Assembly: GCF_018127925.1 (NCBI RefSeq)
Contig: NZ_CP072347.1
Location: forward strand, 126,501-190,500
DNA length: 64,000 bases
Source of the DNA: Prevotella melaninogenica
Lineage (GTDB): Bacteria; Bacteroidota; Bacteroidia; Bacteroidales; Bacteroidaceae
Direction of reading: 5' to 3'
This document shows, piece by piece, positions 43,810 to 53,153 of this stretch. The notes under the pieces are model-generated. The model searched no databases. It was not told where the DNA came from and saw nothing but the letters and a program-made list of their open reading frames with translations. The translations under genes were made by a program, and so were the position numbers. The stretch's first letter is position 1; each line of letters starts with the position of its first letter.

Positions 43810-46319
43810 GAAACAAAAGCAAGATAACAACTTTGGAGTCAAAGTTCCCGCTGCTCTCCATCGAGCAGGGGTGTATGGTGAGCAAGGATGCAGATATCAC
43901 GGTAGCTTTCCGTGTGGAACTGCCCGAACTCTTCACCGTTACCTCTACAGAATATGAGGCAATGCACTCTGCCTGGCATAAGGCAATCAAGGTGTTACCC
44001 AATTACAGCATCGTACACAAGCAGGACTGGTTCATTAAGGAAGACTATCAAGGAAAGCTCGCTGATGGCGGACTGAGTTTCCTTGCCCGTGCATCTGAAC
44101 GGCACTTCAACGAACGTCCGTATCTCCACCACTCAGTCTATCTCTTCCTGACCAAGACGAATAAGCAGCGTATGGCACAACAGAGCAATTTTTCTTCGCT
44201 CTGCCGTGGACACCTGTTGCCCAAGGAAATCACCAACAAGGATGAGGTGATGAAGTTCATGGAAGCAGTAGACCAGTTTGAGCGTATCATCAACGATACC
44301 GAACAGATAAGGATTATCCGCATGACTGAAGACGAGTTAGTTGGCACAAATGAAAAGGGCGGTCTGCTTGACCGTTACTTCTCCCTTTCTGAAGAAGGAC
44401 ATGCTTCATTGGAGGACATCCGTCTGAGCGCAGACCTTGTACGTGTAGGCGACAATCAGCTGTGCCTGCATACGCTTTCCGATACGGATGACCTGCCGAC
44501 AACGGTCAGCACAGACAGCCGATATGAGCGATTATCGACCGACCGAAGCGACTGCCGCCTTTCCTTTGCCTCACCTGTAGGACTAATGCTACCCTGTAAC
44601 CATATCTATAACCAGTACCTCTTCATAGAGGATAGCGACGCCAATCTTGAACGCTTCGAGAAGCAGGCAAGGAATATGCACTCGCTGGCACGCTACAGCC
44701 GTAGCAACCAAATCAACGAGGAATGGATACAGGAGTATCTCAACATCGCCCACTCACAGGGGCTGACCTCTATCCGTGCCCACTTCAACGTACTGGCATG
44801 GAGCAGCGATAAGGAAGAACTTCGCCAGATCAAGAATGACGTGGGCTCTGCACTTGCTCTTATGGAATGCCACCCACGCCACAATACCATTGATGCGGCA
44901 ACGCTCTACTGGGCAGGTATTCCCGGCAATGCCGCAGACTTCCCAGCAGAAGAGTCGTTCTATACTTTCATCGAGCCTGCCCTCTGCTTCTTTACAGCAG
45001 AGACGAACTATAAGGATTCGCTCTCTCCCTTTGGTATCAAGATGGCAGACCGCCTTTCGGGAAAACCTGTTCATCTGGACATCTCGGACTTACCAATGAA
45101 AAAGGGAGTCATCACCAACCGTAACAAGTTCATCTTGGGTCCTTCGGGTAGTGGTAAGTCTTTTTTCACCAACCACATGGTTCGTCAGTATTACGAGCAG
45201 GGGGCGCACGTCCTCTTGGTCGATACGGGTAACTCATATCAAGGCTTGTGTGAACTTATCCACCGCAAGACTAAGGGCAAGGATGGTGTGTATTTCACCT
45301 ATACCAATGAAAGTCCGATATCTTTCAACCCCTTTTATACGGATGATTACTTCTTCGATGTAGAGAAAAGGGAGAGTATCTGCACGTTATTACTTACACT
45401 TTGGAAGAGTGCTGATGAGCATATTACTAAGACCGAGGCAGGCGAACTTGGTTCTGCTGTAAACTCCTATATCGAGCTTATATGTGCTGACCATAGCGTT
45501 ACACCCTGTTTCAATACCTTCTATGAGTATCTGCGGGACGTGTACCGCAAGGATATGGAAAAGCGTGACATCAAGGTAACACTCTCGGACTTCAATATTA
45601 ACAACCTCTTAACAACATTAAAGCAATACTATCGTGGCGGTCGTTATGATTTCCTGCTGAACTCGGGCAAGAACATCGACCTGCTCTCTAAACGCTTCAT
45701 CGTCTTTGAAATCGACCAAGTAAAGGATAACAAGGACCTCTTTCCTGTGGTAACGATTATCATCATGGAGGCTTTTATCAACAAAATGCGCCGATTAAAA
45801 GGTATCCGCAAGATGATACTCATTGAGGAAGCATGGAAAGCCATCGCTTCGGCAAACATGGCAGACTACATCAAGTATTTATATAAGACGGTGAGAAAGT
45901 ATTTCGGGGAAGCCATTGTTGTAACGCAGGAGGTGGACGATATCATCCAGTCTCCGATTGTCAAGGAGAGCATCATCAACAACTCCGACTGCAAGATACT
46001 GCTCGACCAGCGCAAATATATGACCAAGTTCGATGGCATACAGGCGATGCTCGGTCTTTCGGAAAAGGAAAAGAGCCAGATCCTCTCTATCAATCAGAAC
46101 AACGACCCGAACCGACTCTACAAGGAAGTGTGGATAGGCTTGGGCGGTATGCAGAGTGCTGTCTATGCTACGGAGGTAAGTATGGAGGAATACCTTACCT
46201 ACACCACGGAGGAAACCGAGAAGGTGGAGGTGATGAACAGGGCAGCACAGCTCGGTGGAGATATCGAAACGGCTATCCGTCAGCTTGCCATAGAGAAAAG
46301 AAACAATAAAAAGAAATAA
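43806..46319 (+). CDS. traG: TraG, VirB4-like conjugation ATPase
   Basis: The 837-residue protein has Walker A FILGPSGSGKSFFTNHMVRQ and Walker B IRKMILIEEAWKAIASANMA, with the AxTQEVDDI segment (VVTQEVDDIIQSPIVKESII) of VirB4 ATPases. It powers assembly and DNA passage at the inner membrane. The gene overlaps traF by 4 bp and is followed by traI. Its length is normal for the family and no damage is seen. Confidence 0.95.
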   Translation: MRNKSKITTLESKFPLLSIEQGCMVSKDADITVAFRVELPELFTVTSTEYEAMHSAWHKAIKVLPNYSIVHKQDWFIKEDYQGKLADGGLSFLARASERHFNERPYLHHSVYLFLTKTNKQRMAQQSNFSSLCRGHLLPKEITNKDEVMKFMEAVDQFERIINDTEQIRIIRMTEDELVGTNEKGGLLDRYFSLSEEGHASLEDIRLSADLVRVGDNQLCLHTLSDTDDLPTTVSTDSRYERLSTDRSDCRLSFASPVGLMLPCNHIYNQYLFIEDSDANLERFEKQARNMHSLARYSRSNQINEEWIQEYLNIAHSQGLTSIRAHFNVLAWSSDKEELRQIKNDVGSALALMECHPRHNTIDAATLYWAGIPGNAADFPAEESFYTFIEPALCFFTAETNYKDSLSPFGIKMADRLSGKPVHLDISDLPMKKGVITNRNKFILGPSGSGKSFFTNHMVRQYYEQGAHVLLVDTGNSYQGLCELIHRKTKGKDGVYFTYTNESPISFNPFYTDDYFFDVEKRESICTLLLTLWKSADEHITKTEAGELGSAVNSYIELICADHSVTPCFNTFYEYLRDVYRKDMEKRDIKVTLSDFNINNLLTTLKQYYRGGRYDFLLNSGKNIDLLSKRFIVFEIDQVKDNKDLFPVVTIIIMEAFINKMRRLKGIRKMILIEEAWKAIASANMADYIKYLYKTVRKYFGEAIVVTQEVDDIIQSPIVKESIINNSDCKILLDQRKYMTKFDGIQAMLGLSEKEKSQILSINQNNDPNRLYKEVWIGLGGMQSAVYATEVSMEEYLTYTTEETEKVEVMNRAAQLGGDIETAIRQLAIEKRNNKKK

Positions 46320-46346
46320 GTACAAACCATCAAAACTATAGTAACA

Positions 46347-46976
46347 ATGAAAAAGTACATTTTCATGGCTCTCTTAGGATTGAGCCTTTCTGTTCCCAAA
46401 GCCCACGCACAGTGGGTAGTAACCGACCCTGGCAATTTTGCCGGCAACATCGTCAATTCGGTCAAGGAGATAGCCACCGCCTCGAAGACGGTGAAGAATA
46501 CCCTTGACGGCTTTAAGGAGGTGGAGAAGCTTTACAACGACACCAAGAAGTATTACGATGCCCTGAAGAAGGTAAGCAATCTTATCGGCGATGCCTACAA
46601 GGTCAAGGAGTGCATTCTGATGGTGGGCGATATTTCGGAGATTTATGTTACCTCGTATAAGAAAATGCTCTCGGACAAGAACTTCCGCCCTTCAGAGCTT
46701 GCTGCAATGGCTTCGGGCTATGCCAAACTCTTGGAGCAGAGCGGTGAGAGTCTCAAGGAACTAAAGTCTATTGTCAAGAGTAATGTCTTCTCGATGAACG
46801 ACCACGAACGAATGCAGGCAATCGACCGTATCTATACTACGCTTCGGGAAAATCGCTCGCTCGTATCCTACTATACAAGGAAAAACATCTCTGTGAGCTA
46901 TGTGCGTGCAAGGGAGAAGAACAACCTTGCCTCTGTTAAGGCACTCTATGGTAATACGGCAAGCAGGTATTGGTAA
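46347..46976 (+). CDS. traI: TraI, DUF4141 family, VirB5-like
   Basis: A 209-residue exported protein (MKKYIFMALLGLSLSVPKAH AQW signal peptide) with a helical mature part (FAGNIVNSVKEIATASKTVK, NEKEKLYNDTKKYYD-type region). DUF4141 proteins hold the VirB5-like place between the VirB4 and VirB6 genes, so it may be a minor pilus or periplasmic component. Confidence 0.87.
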   Translation: MKKYIFMALLGLSLSVPKAHAQWVVTDPGNFAGNIVNSVKEIATASKTVKNTLDGFKEVEKLYNDTKKYYDALKKVSNLIGDAYKVKECILMVGDISEIYVTSYKKMLSDKNFRPSELAAMASGYAKLLEQSGESLKELKSIVKSNVFSMNDHERMQAIDRIYTTLRENRSLVSYYTRKNISVSYVRAREKNNLASVKALYGNTASRYW

Positions 46977-47031
46977 ATCCACAGACTAAAAAAGAACTTG
47001 AAAGAACTTTCATAAAAAAACACTTTTGCTT

Positions 47032-48069
47032 ATGGATTTTGCCAGTTTACATGAGCTGCTACGCTCAACCTATGATGAGATGATGCCGCTCTGTGCCCAG
47101 ATGACGGGCATTGCCAAAGGCATTGCGGGCTTGGGAGCACTCTTTTATATAGCCCTTCGGGTATGGGCTTCCATTGCCCGTGCCGAGGCGATAGATGTTT
47201 TTCCGCTTCTCCGACCTTTTGTCTTAGGCTTTTGCATTATGTTCTTCCCGACAGTCGTACTGGGTACGATGAATGCCGTTCTCTCGCCCGTAGTGCAGGG
47301 AACGGAGATGATGGTACACCAGCAGGAGGGGAACCTTGCAGAGCTTACTGCCAAGCGAGACAAGTTGCAAGAGGAAGCCTACCTTAGAAATCCTGAAACA
47401 GCCTACCTTGTCTCCAACGAGAAGTTCGATGAGAAGATAGAGGAAATGGGCATCATCGGACCTGAAGATGCTGTGACGATAGCGGGTATGTATGCCGAGC
47501 GTGCTGCCTATCAGACCAAGCAATGGATTATGAAGATGGTACACGACCTTTTAGAACTCCTGTTCCATGCTGCAGGGCTTATCATCGACACACTGCGCAC
47601 CTTCATACTCATCGTCCTTGCCATTCTCGGTCCGATAGTCTTCGGCATTGCCGTATGGGATGGTCTTTCAGGCTCACTTACGGCATGGTTCTCACGCTAT
47701 ATATCGGTCTACCTGTGGCTGCCTGTTAGCTCTATTCTTACGGCACTGCTTACGAAAATACAGGTGCTGATGATAGAGAAGGATATCGAAGCGCTCAGTG
47801 ACCCTAACTACCTGCCTGATTCGGGGACGTGGTACTACATCGTCTTCTTCCTTATCGGTATTGTAGGCTACTTCTGTGTACCTACCGTGGCAGGCTGGAT
47901 TATCGAAGCGGGAGGTGGTATCGGCTCATACGGTCGCAACGTCAATCAGACAGCGCAGCATGGTGCGCAAGGCGCATATACCGGTGGCAAGGCTGCTATG
48001 GCTGGCGCGGGTGCTGCTGTGGGAAATGTCGGTGGACGTATCAAGGGTGCACTGCTCAAAGGGAAATGA
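47032..48069 (+). CDS. traJ: TraJ, VirB6-like polytopic channel protein
   Basis: The 345-residue protein has at least five transmembrane helices, including LGALFYIALRVWASIARA, FVLGFCIMFFPTVVLGTM, LIIDTLRTFILIVLAILGPI and YIVFFLIGIVGYFCVPTVAG, and a Gly/Ala-rich end. The ATG at 47032 fits better than a TTG at 47026. It likely forms the inner-membrane part of the channel. Confidence 0.88.
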   Translation: MDFASLHELLRSTYDEMMPLCAQMTGIAKGIAGLGALFYIALRVWASIARAEAIDVFPLLRPFVLGFCIMFFPTVVLGTMNAVLSPVVQGTEMMVHQQEGNLAELTAKRDKLQEEAYLRNPETAYLVSNEKFDEKIEEMGIIGPEDAVTIAGMYAERAAYQTKQWIMKMVHDLLELLFHAAGLIIDTLRTFILIVLAILGPIVFGIAVWDGLSGSLTAWFSRYISVYLWLPVSSILTALLTKIQVLMIEKDIEALSDPNYLPDSGTWYYIVFFLIGIVGYFCVPTVAGWIIEAGGGIGSYGRNVNQTAQHGAQGAYTGGKAAMAGAGAAVGNVGGRIKGALLKGK

Positions 48070-48107
48070 AACAAGCCACATAATGGACACTAAGCCCCTC
48101 GATTTGT

Positions 48108-48167
48108 ACCCCACTCGTGGGGTATCGCAAGGGGGCACTCGTGGGGTACGAGCACACCCCACGAGTG
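48108..48167. repeat. cluster of G/C-rich palindromes between traJ and traK
   Basis: ACCCCACTCGTGGGGT (48108-48123) is a perfect palindrome. CACTCGTGGGGT (48136-48147) then pairs with ACCCCACGAGTG (48156-48167). Together three copies of one 12- to 16-bp unit lie in a 200-bp gap within the operon. They can fold in competing ways and may stabilise or partly terminate the mRNA. No gene starts until 48269. Confidence 0.7.
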
Positions 48168-48268
48168 GGGTGCGGAAAGGGATATTAATGGGTGGAAAAT
48201 CCCGTACCCTTACTCTGCTACCAAACAACGATTACAGATTAAACAGAAAGAACATTAAACAAAAAGAA

Positions 48269-48892
48269 ATGGAATTTAAATCACTCACAAATATCGAGAC
48301 CTCATTCAGGCAGATACGGCTCTATGCCTTTGTCTTTGCCATCGTCTGCGTGGCAGTAAGCGGTTATGCTGTCTATGCCTCATACAGCTTCGCAAAGGAG
48401 CAGAGGGAGAAAATCTATGTGCTTGATCAGGGTAAGTCACTCATGCTTGCCCTCAGTCAGGATGCAAGTCGTAACCGCCCTGTAGAGGCAAGGGAGCATG
48501 TACGTCGTTTCCATGAGCTGTTCTTCACCATTGCACCCGACAAGGATGCCATCGAGAAGAATATGGAACGTGCCTTTGTGCTGTGTGACAAGTCGGCTTT
48601 CAACTATTACAAAGACTTGGCAGAGAAGGGCTATTATAACCGTGCCATATCGGGTAATGTCAATCAGCGCATAGAGGTGGACTCTATCCACTGCAACTTT
48701 AATACTTACCCTTATGCGGTAACGACCTATGCAAGGGAGTTTATCGTCCGTCAGAGTAATGTTACAGAGCGCAGTCTTGTTACGACCTGCACGTTGCAGA
48801 ACTCAGTCCGTTCAGACAACAATCCGCAGGGCTTCCTAATGGAGAACTTCCTCGTCAAGGAGAACAGGGACATACAGACCTATAAACGATAA
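48269..48892 (+). CDS. traK: TraK, VirB8-like transfer protein
   Basis: The 207-residue protein begins MEFKSLTNIETSFRQIRLYA with one transmembrane helix (FVFAIVCVAVSGYAVYASYS) and a soluble domain (NRPVEAREHVRRFHELFFTI, RSLVTTCTLQNSVRSDNNPQ). This N-in bitopic layout matches TraK of CTnDOT and VirB8-like proteins. The ATG at 48269 is the start known for the family; a longer frame upstream covers the palindromes and is not native. Confidence 0.87.
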   Translation: MEFKSLTNIETSFRQIRLYAFVFAIVCVAVSGYAVYASYSFAKEQREKIYVLDQGKSLMLALSQDASRNRPVEAREHVRRFHELFFTIAPDKDAIEKNMERAFVLCDKSAFNYYKDLAEKGYYNRAISGNVNQRIEVDSIHCNFNTYPYAVTTYAREFIVRQSNVTERSLVTTCTLQNSVRSDNNPQGFLMENFLVKENRDIQTYKR

Positions 48893-48896
48893 GGCT

Positions 48897-49199
48897 ATGG
48901 CAAGGAAAAGAAACTTTTTACTCTCACGTCAATATCTGCGCTTTCACCTGTGGCTCCGCCATCGTTGTGAAAGACTTACGATAAGGCAGAGAAAGGAAAT
49001 CGTCTATGGGCTGAGTTTCATCTATCTGCTCTGCTCGCTTTGGATGATAGCACAGTTTTTCCTTCCTCCAAAGAAAGAAAAACTACCCATTCCCACGGGA
49101 AAGCTGACGGACAGTCCGATACGGACAGACAGTACTTTACAAGAGTTACACGGCAATTTTTATCTACAACATCATCAAACAATCAAAGAAAATGGATAA
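48897..49199 (+). CDS. traL: TraL, small membrane protein
   Basis: A 100-residue protein with one central helix (VYGLSFIYLLCSLWMIAQFF) and basic N-terminus, in the TraL position. It starts 4 bp after traK and overlaps traM by 8 bp. Function in the channel is unknown. Confidence 0.75.
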   Translation: MARKRNFLLSRQYLRFHLWLRHRCERLTIRQRKEIVYGLSFIYLLCSLWMIAQFFLPPKKEKLPIPTGKLTDSPIRTDSTLQELHGNFYLQHHQTIKENG

Positions 49200-50460
49200 T
49201 AAACAGAAAGAACAAATGAAAAAAGGCTTGGTCTTCGGAGGACTGGGACTGCTGTTTGCCCTCTCAATGTGGTTTATCTTTGCACCTTCGGGCAAGGATA
49301 AGACTGCTGCGGAGCAGGGACTCAATGACAGCATTCCGCAGGCAACGACAGAAAAACTGACGGAGAACAAGCTCAAAGCCTATGAATTAGGCGACAAGGC
49401 ACACGAGGAGGAACAGACCCGCGAGGAGATGGGCAGGCTATCGGACTATTTCGCACAGAACACTGCTCCATCAGAGGAGCAGCGTGCAGAGACAGCTGCT
49501 TCTACGGCAAAGATAGAAAACTCCATGCATCGCTATGAGGAGAATAATCGCCTCTTGAACTCCTTTTACGCTCCCGACCCACACGAGCAGGAGCGGGAAG
49601 CCCTGCGCTCGGAGATAGATAACCTTAAAAAGGAACTCTCTGCCAAAGACAGCAGGGAGGATAATGAAGAGAAACGGCAGCTTGCCTTGATGGAAAAGAG
49701 CTATCAGATGGCAGCGAAGTATCTCCCTAAAGCATCAACTCCACCTACCTTCAATAATAGTCTGACTGCTGAAAAAGAGAAGACGGAAGGGGCAGCAGGC
49801 GGCTTTGAAGCCGCTAAGGGCAAGACCATGCAGAATGAGAAGCCTGCAATGGAAGTGCTGCCGGAGCGTAGGCAGATAGTATCCTCACTAGATCAGCCTA
49901 TGAGTGATGTGTACTTTATGGAGGAATACGGCAAGAAGGCTCGCAATATGGGTTTTCATTCGCTTGCAAGCACGGCTGTACCTACAATGCACAATACGCT
50001 GAAAGTCGTCGTGGATAGGACTACTGTTCTTAAGGAGGGTGACAATGTGGTACTCCGTCTGCTGGAAACTGCTAAGGTACAGGGACTGCACATTCCACGA
50101 CAGAGCCGACTCATAGCAGTTGCCAAGATAGAAGGTAACCGTATGCATCTGCTTGTCAAAAGCATAGAAGTGGACGGGCATATCATAGCCGTCAAGCTCT
50201 CGGCATATGACACAGACGGACAGGAGGGAGTGTATATACCAGGCTCGGAGGACATCAATGCGCTTAAGGAAGTTGGGGCGAACATCGGTGGTTCAATGGG
50301 CACATCCTTTACCTTCGCTTCCTCTGCCAAAGACCAAATTATCTCAGAGGCTGCCCGTGGGGTGATGCAGGGCGCAAGTCAGCTGCTTCAGAAGAAACTG
50401 CGAACCGTCAAGATTACGCTCAAGGGTGGCTACCGCCTTTTCTTGGTTCAGTCCAAATAA
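49192..50460 (+). CDS. traM: TraM, VirB10-like transfer protein
   Basis: The 422-residue protein has an N-terminal helix (GLVFGGLGLLFALSMWFIFA), a long Glu/Ala-rich periplasmic linker and a C-terminal beta domain (TTVLKEGDNVVLRLLETAKV, IPRQSRLIAVAKIEGNRMHL). The RLLE and IPxxxxLIAVAKIEGNR motifs are those of the DUF3714/TraM C-terminus. It probably spans the envelope like VirB10 and contacts TraN. Confidence 0.9.
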   Translation: MDNKQKEQMKKGLVFGGLGLLFALSMWFIFAPSGKDKTAAEQGLNDSIPQATTEKLTENKLKAYELGDKAHEEEQTREEMGRLSDYFAQNTAPSEEQRAETAASTAKIENSMHRYEENNRLLNSFYAPDPHEQEREALRSEIDNLKKELSAKDSREDNEEKRQLALMEKSYQMAAKYLPKASTPPTFNNSLTAEKEKTEGAAGGFEAAKGKTMQNEKPAMEVLPERRQIVSSLDQPMSDVYFMEEYGKKARNMGFHSLASTAVPTMHNTLKVVVDRTTVLKEGDNVVLRLLETAKVQGLHIPRQSRLIAVAKIEGNRMHLLVKSIEVDGHIIAVKLSAYDTDGQEGVYIPGSEDINALKEVGANIGGSMGTSFTFASSAKDQIISEAARGVMQGASQLLQKKLRTVKITLKGGYRLFLVQSK

Positions 50461-50508
50461 AACAATCGAAAAAGATAAGTAAAAAATAACATCAAATCAA
50501 TAGCAACA

Positions 50509-51459
50509 ATGAAGAAAATTATTTTATCAATGGCTATGCTTGCCATGGTGGGAGTAACAGCCACTGCACAGGAAAACAATGATGGTCTGACACCAAGCCG
50601 TCCGCTTACTTCGGGAGAGCTTTTTCAAGGTATGAGCGGTGCCATACCAACGGGGCGTGTCGTACTGCCGTATGGTCTTGACGTTACTTTTGATAAGACC
50701 GTGCATCTTATCTTTCCTTCTGCTATTCGCTATGTAGACTTAGGTTCACAGAACATCATCGCAGGGAAAGCGGAGGATGCGGAGAACGTACTGCGTGTAA
50801 AGGCTGCCGTGAAAGACTTTGAGACGGAAACCAATATGAGTGTCATCTGTGAGAACGGCTCGTTTTATGCTTTCAACGTAAAATATGCCGATGAGCCAGA
50901 GAAGTTAAGTATCGAGATGAAAGACTTTCTTTCCACGACGGAAGGTAGGCTGCCAAGCAATCGCTCTGACATTTACTTTAAGGAACTCGGTAATGAGTCG
51001 CCCGTATTAGTAAAGCTGATGATGCAGACTATCTATCAGAATGACAGACGCTGCATCAAGCACATCGGTGCACAGCAGTTTGGCATGAAGTTTCTGCTTC
51101 GTGGCTTGTATGCCCATAACGGCTTGCTGTATTTCCACACCCGTATGGAAAACGGCACAAATATGCCGTACTCAGTGGATTTTATTACATTTAAGGTGGT
51201 TGATAAGAAGATGGCAAAGCGCACCGCTATACAGGAACAGGTGTTGCAGCCGCTTCGTGCCTATCATCAGGTGATGCAGGTGCGTGGCATGGGCAGTGAA
51301 CACACAGTGTTTGCGCTCGAGCAGTTTTCTCTGGCGGAAGACAAGCAGCTTGAAGTGACGCTCTATGAAAGAAATGGCGGTCGTACGCTGACCTTTTATG
51401 TGACTTCAGAAGACCTGCAGCTGGCAAAGAAGATTGATAACCTCAAACTGAAATGGTAG
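50509..51459 (+). CDS. traN: TraN, DUF4138 family, VirB9-like
   Basis: A 316-residue exported protein (signal MKKIILSMAMLAMVGVTATA) with a conserved VTFDKTVHLIFPSAIRYVDL start and GSQNIIAGKAEDAENVLRVK. These are hallmarks of the TraN/DUF4138 family, which acts in the outer-membrane part of the transfer complex. The stop overlaps the start region of traO. Confidence 0.9.
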   Translation: MKKIILSMAMLAMVGVTATAQENNDGLTPSRPLTSGELFQGMSGAIPTGRVVLPYGLDVTFDKTVHLIFPSAIRYVDLGSQNIIAGKAEDAENVLRVKAAVKDFETETNMSVICENGSFYAFNVKYADEPEKLSIEMKDFLSTTEGRLPSNRSDIYFKELGNESPVLVKLMMQTIYQNDRRCIKHIGAQQFGMKFLLRGLYAHNGLLYFHTRMENGTNMPYSVDFITFKVVDKKMAKRTAIQEQVLQPLRAYHQVMQVRGMGSEHTVFALEQFSLAEDKQLEVTLYERNGGRTLTFYVTSEDLQLAKKIDNLKLKW

Positions 51460-51464
51460 ACATT

Positions 51465-52046
51465 ATGAAGAAGAAAATCATTTTATCGGTTTGTGCAGCG
51501 GTGGCAATGGCTTTTAGCTTGCCAACGCAAGCACAGCGACTGATACCCAAGCAAAGGGGAATAGAGGTCGTAGGGAGTGTTCCGCTTATCAAGGGTGAAA
51601 AGTTCCTTGCTGCTGACAATTTTGGCATGGGAGCATCACTCACCCGATATTTGGGGCGTGAGAACTATACCTTTGTTATGGCAGAGTATGAACAGCAGAA
51701 TATGCCGTACCGAGATTATAACGTAAAACTCAAGGATGCACTCTTACAGGTGGGCTATATGCACCCTGTTCTCTCCGACAGGGGTAAGAACGTGCTTCTT
51801 TATGGTGGCATATCCGCCTTGGGTGGCTATGAGCAGCTGAACGAGGACAAGAAGCTGCTGCCCGATGGGGCGACACTGCTCGACCGCTCCCGCTTTGTCT
51901 ATGGCGGTGCCGTGCATGGCTCGGTGGAAGTGTTCCTGACGGACAAGGTTCTCTTTCTTATAAAGGCGCAGGGACGGTTCCTCTTTGGAACGGACGTGCA
52001 TCGTTTTCGTCCGGCTGTTTCTGCTGGACTAAGGTTTAACTTTTAA
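51465..52046 (+). CDS. traO: TraO, exported outer-membrane-type transfer protein
   Basis: About 193 residues from the ATG at 51465 (signal MKKKIILSVCAAVAMAFSLP). The mature part has beta strands typical of a small barrel: MGASLTRYLGRENYTFVMAE, YGGAVHGSVEVFLTDKVLFL and an aromatic end LRFNF. An ATG at 51453 inside the traN stop is possible but would spoil the signal peptide. Confidence 0.85.
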   Translation: MKKKIILSVCAAVAMAFSLPTQAQRLIPKQRGIEVVGSVPLIKGEKFLAADNFGMGASLTRYLGRENYTFVMAEYEQQNMPYRDYNVKLKDALLQVGYMHPVLSDRGKNVLLYGGISALGGYEQLNEDKKLLPDGATLLDRSRFVYGGAVHGSVEVFLTDKVLFLIKAQGRFLFGTDVHRFRPAVSAGLRFNF

Positions 52047-52058
52047 GTAGAAGAAAAG

Positions 52059-52517
52059 ATGAAGAAGATATTGAATACGATATGGGTAATGGGTGTGCTG
52101 ACCCTTGCCGTGTTTTGCCTATCTGCTTGTGATAGGGAGTTGGATGTTCAGCAGTCTTATCCGTTTACGGTGGAGACAATGCCGGTTCAAAAGGACATCA
52201 TAAGGGGGCAGACAGCTGAGATACGCTGCATGCTGAAGCGAGGCGGTGAGTTTGCCGACACTCGCTATACAATACGTTACTTCCAGTCTGATGGCAAGGG
52301 CTTGCTAAGAAATGACAATGGTACTGTCTTCAAGCCAAACGATCGCTATCCGCTGACGAAGGATGTGTTTCGCTTGTACTATACCTCGCTCTCATCTGAT
52401 CGCCAGACGATTGATGTATACGTGGAGGATAGTTTCGGTAAGGTTCAGCAGCTGACCTTTAGTTTTAACAACGAACGAGAAGAAGGCAAGGACAAGCCTG
52501 CATCTTCACGCCACTAA
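52059..52517 (+). CDS. traQ: TraQ, DUF3872 family lipoprotein
   Basis: The 152-residue protein has a lipoprotein signal (VMGVLTLAVFCLSACDRELD) and DVQQSYPFTVETMPVQKDI and AEIRCMLKRGGEFADTRYTI, typical of DUF3872. The traP gene normally between traO and traQ is absent here. It is 12 bp after traO and 11 bp before the lysozyme gene. Confidence 0.85.
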   Translation: MKKILNTIWVMGVLTLAVFCLSACDRELDVQQSYPFTVETMPVQKDIIRGQTAEIRCMLKRGGEFADTRYTIRYFQSDGKGLLRNDNGTVFKPNDRYPLTKDVFRLYYTSLSSDRQTIDVYVEDSFGKVQQLTFSFNNEREEGKDKPASSRH

Positions 52518-52528
52518 GACTGTAATTG

Positions 52529-53035
52529 ATGCGAACGATAAATTCTTTCATTTTACTTTGTGTATTCTGCCTGTTCTGTCAGCCGACCCTTGCTCAGCGG
52601 AGGGTGCGGCTGGCAGACTTGCCACCTTTTGAGCGTGCGGTAGTTGTTGTGAAATACTTTGAGGGTATGCACGGCTGGAAGAATTATCCGTATGTTGGCT
52701 ATGGGCATCAGCTGCAGCCAAGAGAACGTTTCACGGCGGATATGACGGAACGGCAGGCGGACTCCCTGCTGCGTGCCGACCTTTGGAAATGCTTTGAACA
52801 CTTCAAAGGGTATAGGAAAGATGCGTTACTGCTGACCTTGCTTGCCTACAATGTGGGCGCAGGGCGACTGCTTGGTTATGGTAAGCACCCCAAGAGTAGG
52901 CTGCTACGAAAGATAGAGGCAGGAGATAGGAATTTCTACCGTGAATTTGTCTCTTTCTGTCGATACAAGGGCAAAGTTCTCAGAGGACTTGTCAAACGAC
53001 GAAAGGTGGAGTTTGCCCTGTTTTATATACCCTGA
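52529..53035 (+). CDS. conjugation-associated lysozyme (GH24-like)
   Basis: The 168-residue exported protein (signal RTINSFILLCVFCLFCQPTL) has the phage-lysozyme-type active-site region: FEGMHGWKNYPYVGYGHQLQ with the Glu and Gly-x-Tyr-Thr-like region, and LLLTLLAYNVGAGRLLGYGK. Such enzymes locally open peptidoglycan for the transfer machine. It closes the tra operon ahead of the terminator at 53045-53081. Confidence 0.88.
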   Translation: MRTINSFILLCVFCLFCQPTLAQRRVRLADLPPFERAVVVVKYFEGMHGWKNYPYVGYGHQLQPRERFTADMTERQADSLLRADLWKCFEHFKGYRKDALLLTLLAYNVGAGRLLGYGKHPKSRLLRKIEAGDRNFYREFVSFCRYKGKVLRGLVKRRKVEFALFYIP

Positions 53036-53044
53036 TTTTCAAAT

Positions 53045-53091
53045 ACGCCTCTTGCTACATTTTTATGCTTGCAAGGGGCGTATTCTGCTCG
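53045..53091 (+). terminator. terminator of the tra operon
   Basis: ACGCCTCTTGC (53045-53055) pairs with GCAAGGGGCGT (53071-53081), a near-perfect 11-bp stem. The downstream TTCTGCTCGTTTTATT is only moderately T-rich. It stands 10 bp after the lysozyme stop codon. Confidence 0.78.
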
Positions 53092-53120
53092 TTTTATTCG
53101 TCTTCCTCGTTAAGAATGAG

Positions 53121-53128
53121 TAACTTTG
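53121..53128 (+). promoter_or_regulatory. predicted promoter -7 element for the 53154 gene
   Basis: TAACTTTG fits TAnnTTTG and lies 26 bp before the ATG. No clear -33 box is seen. Confidence 0.55.
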
Positions 53129-53153
53129 CAGGAAAATTATTAAACTACATATT

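Noticed and set aside
47876-48268. N-terminal extension of the TraK reading frame
   Set aside because: The longer frame overlaps traJ and crosses the palindromes; TraK homology starts at MEFKSLTNIE (48269).
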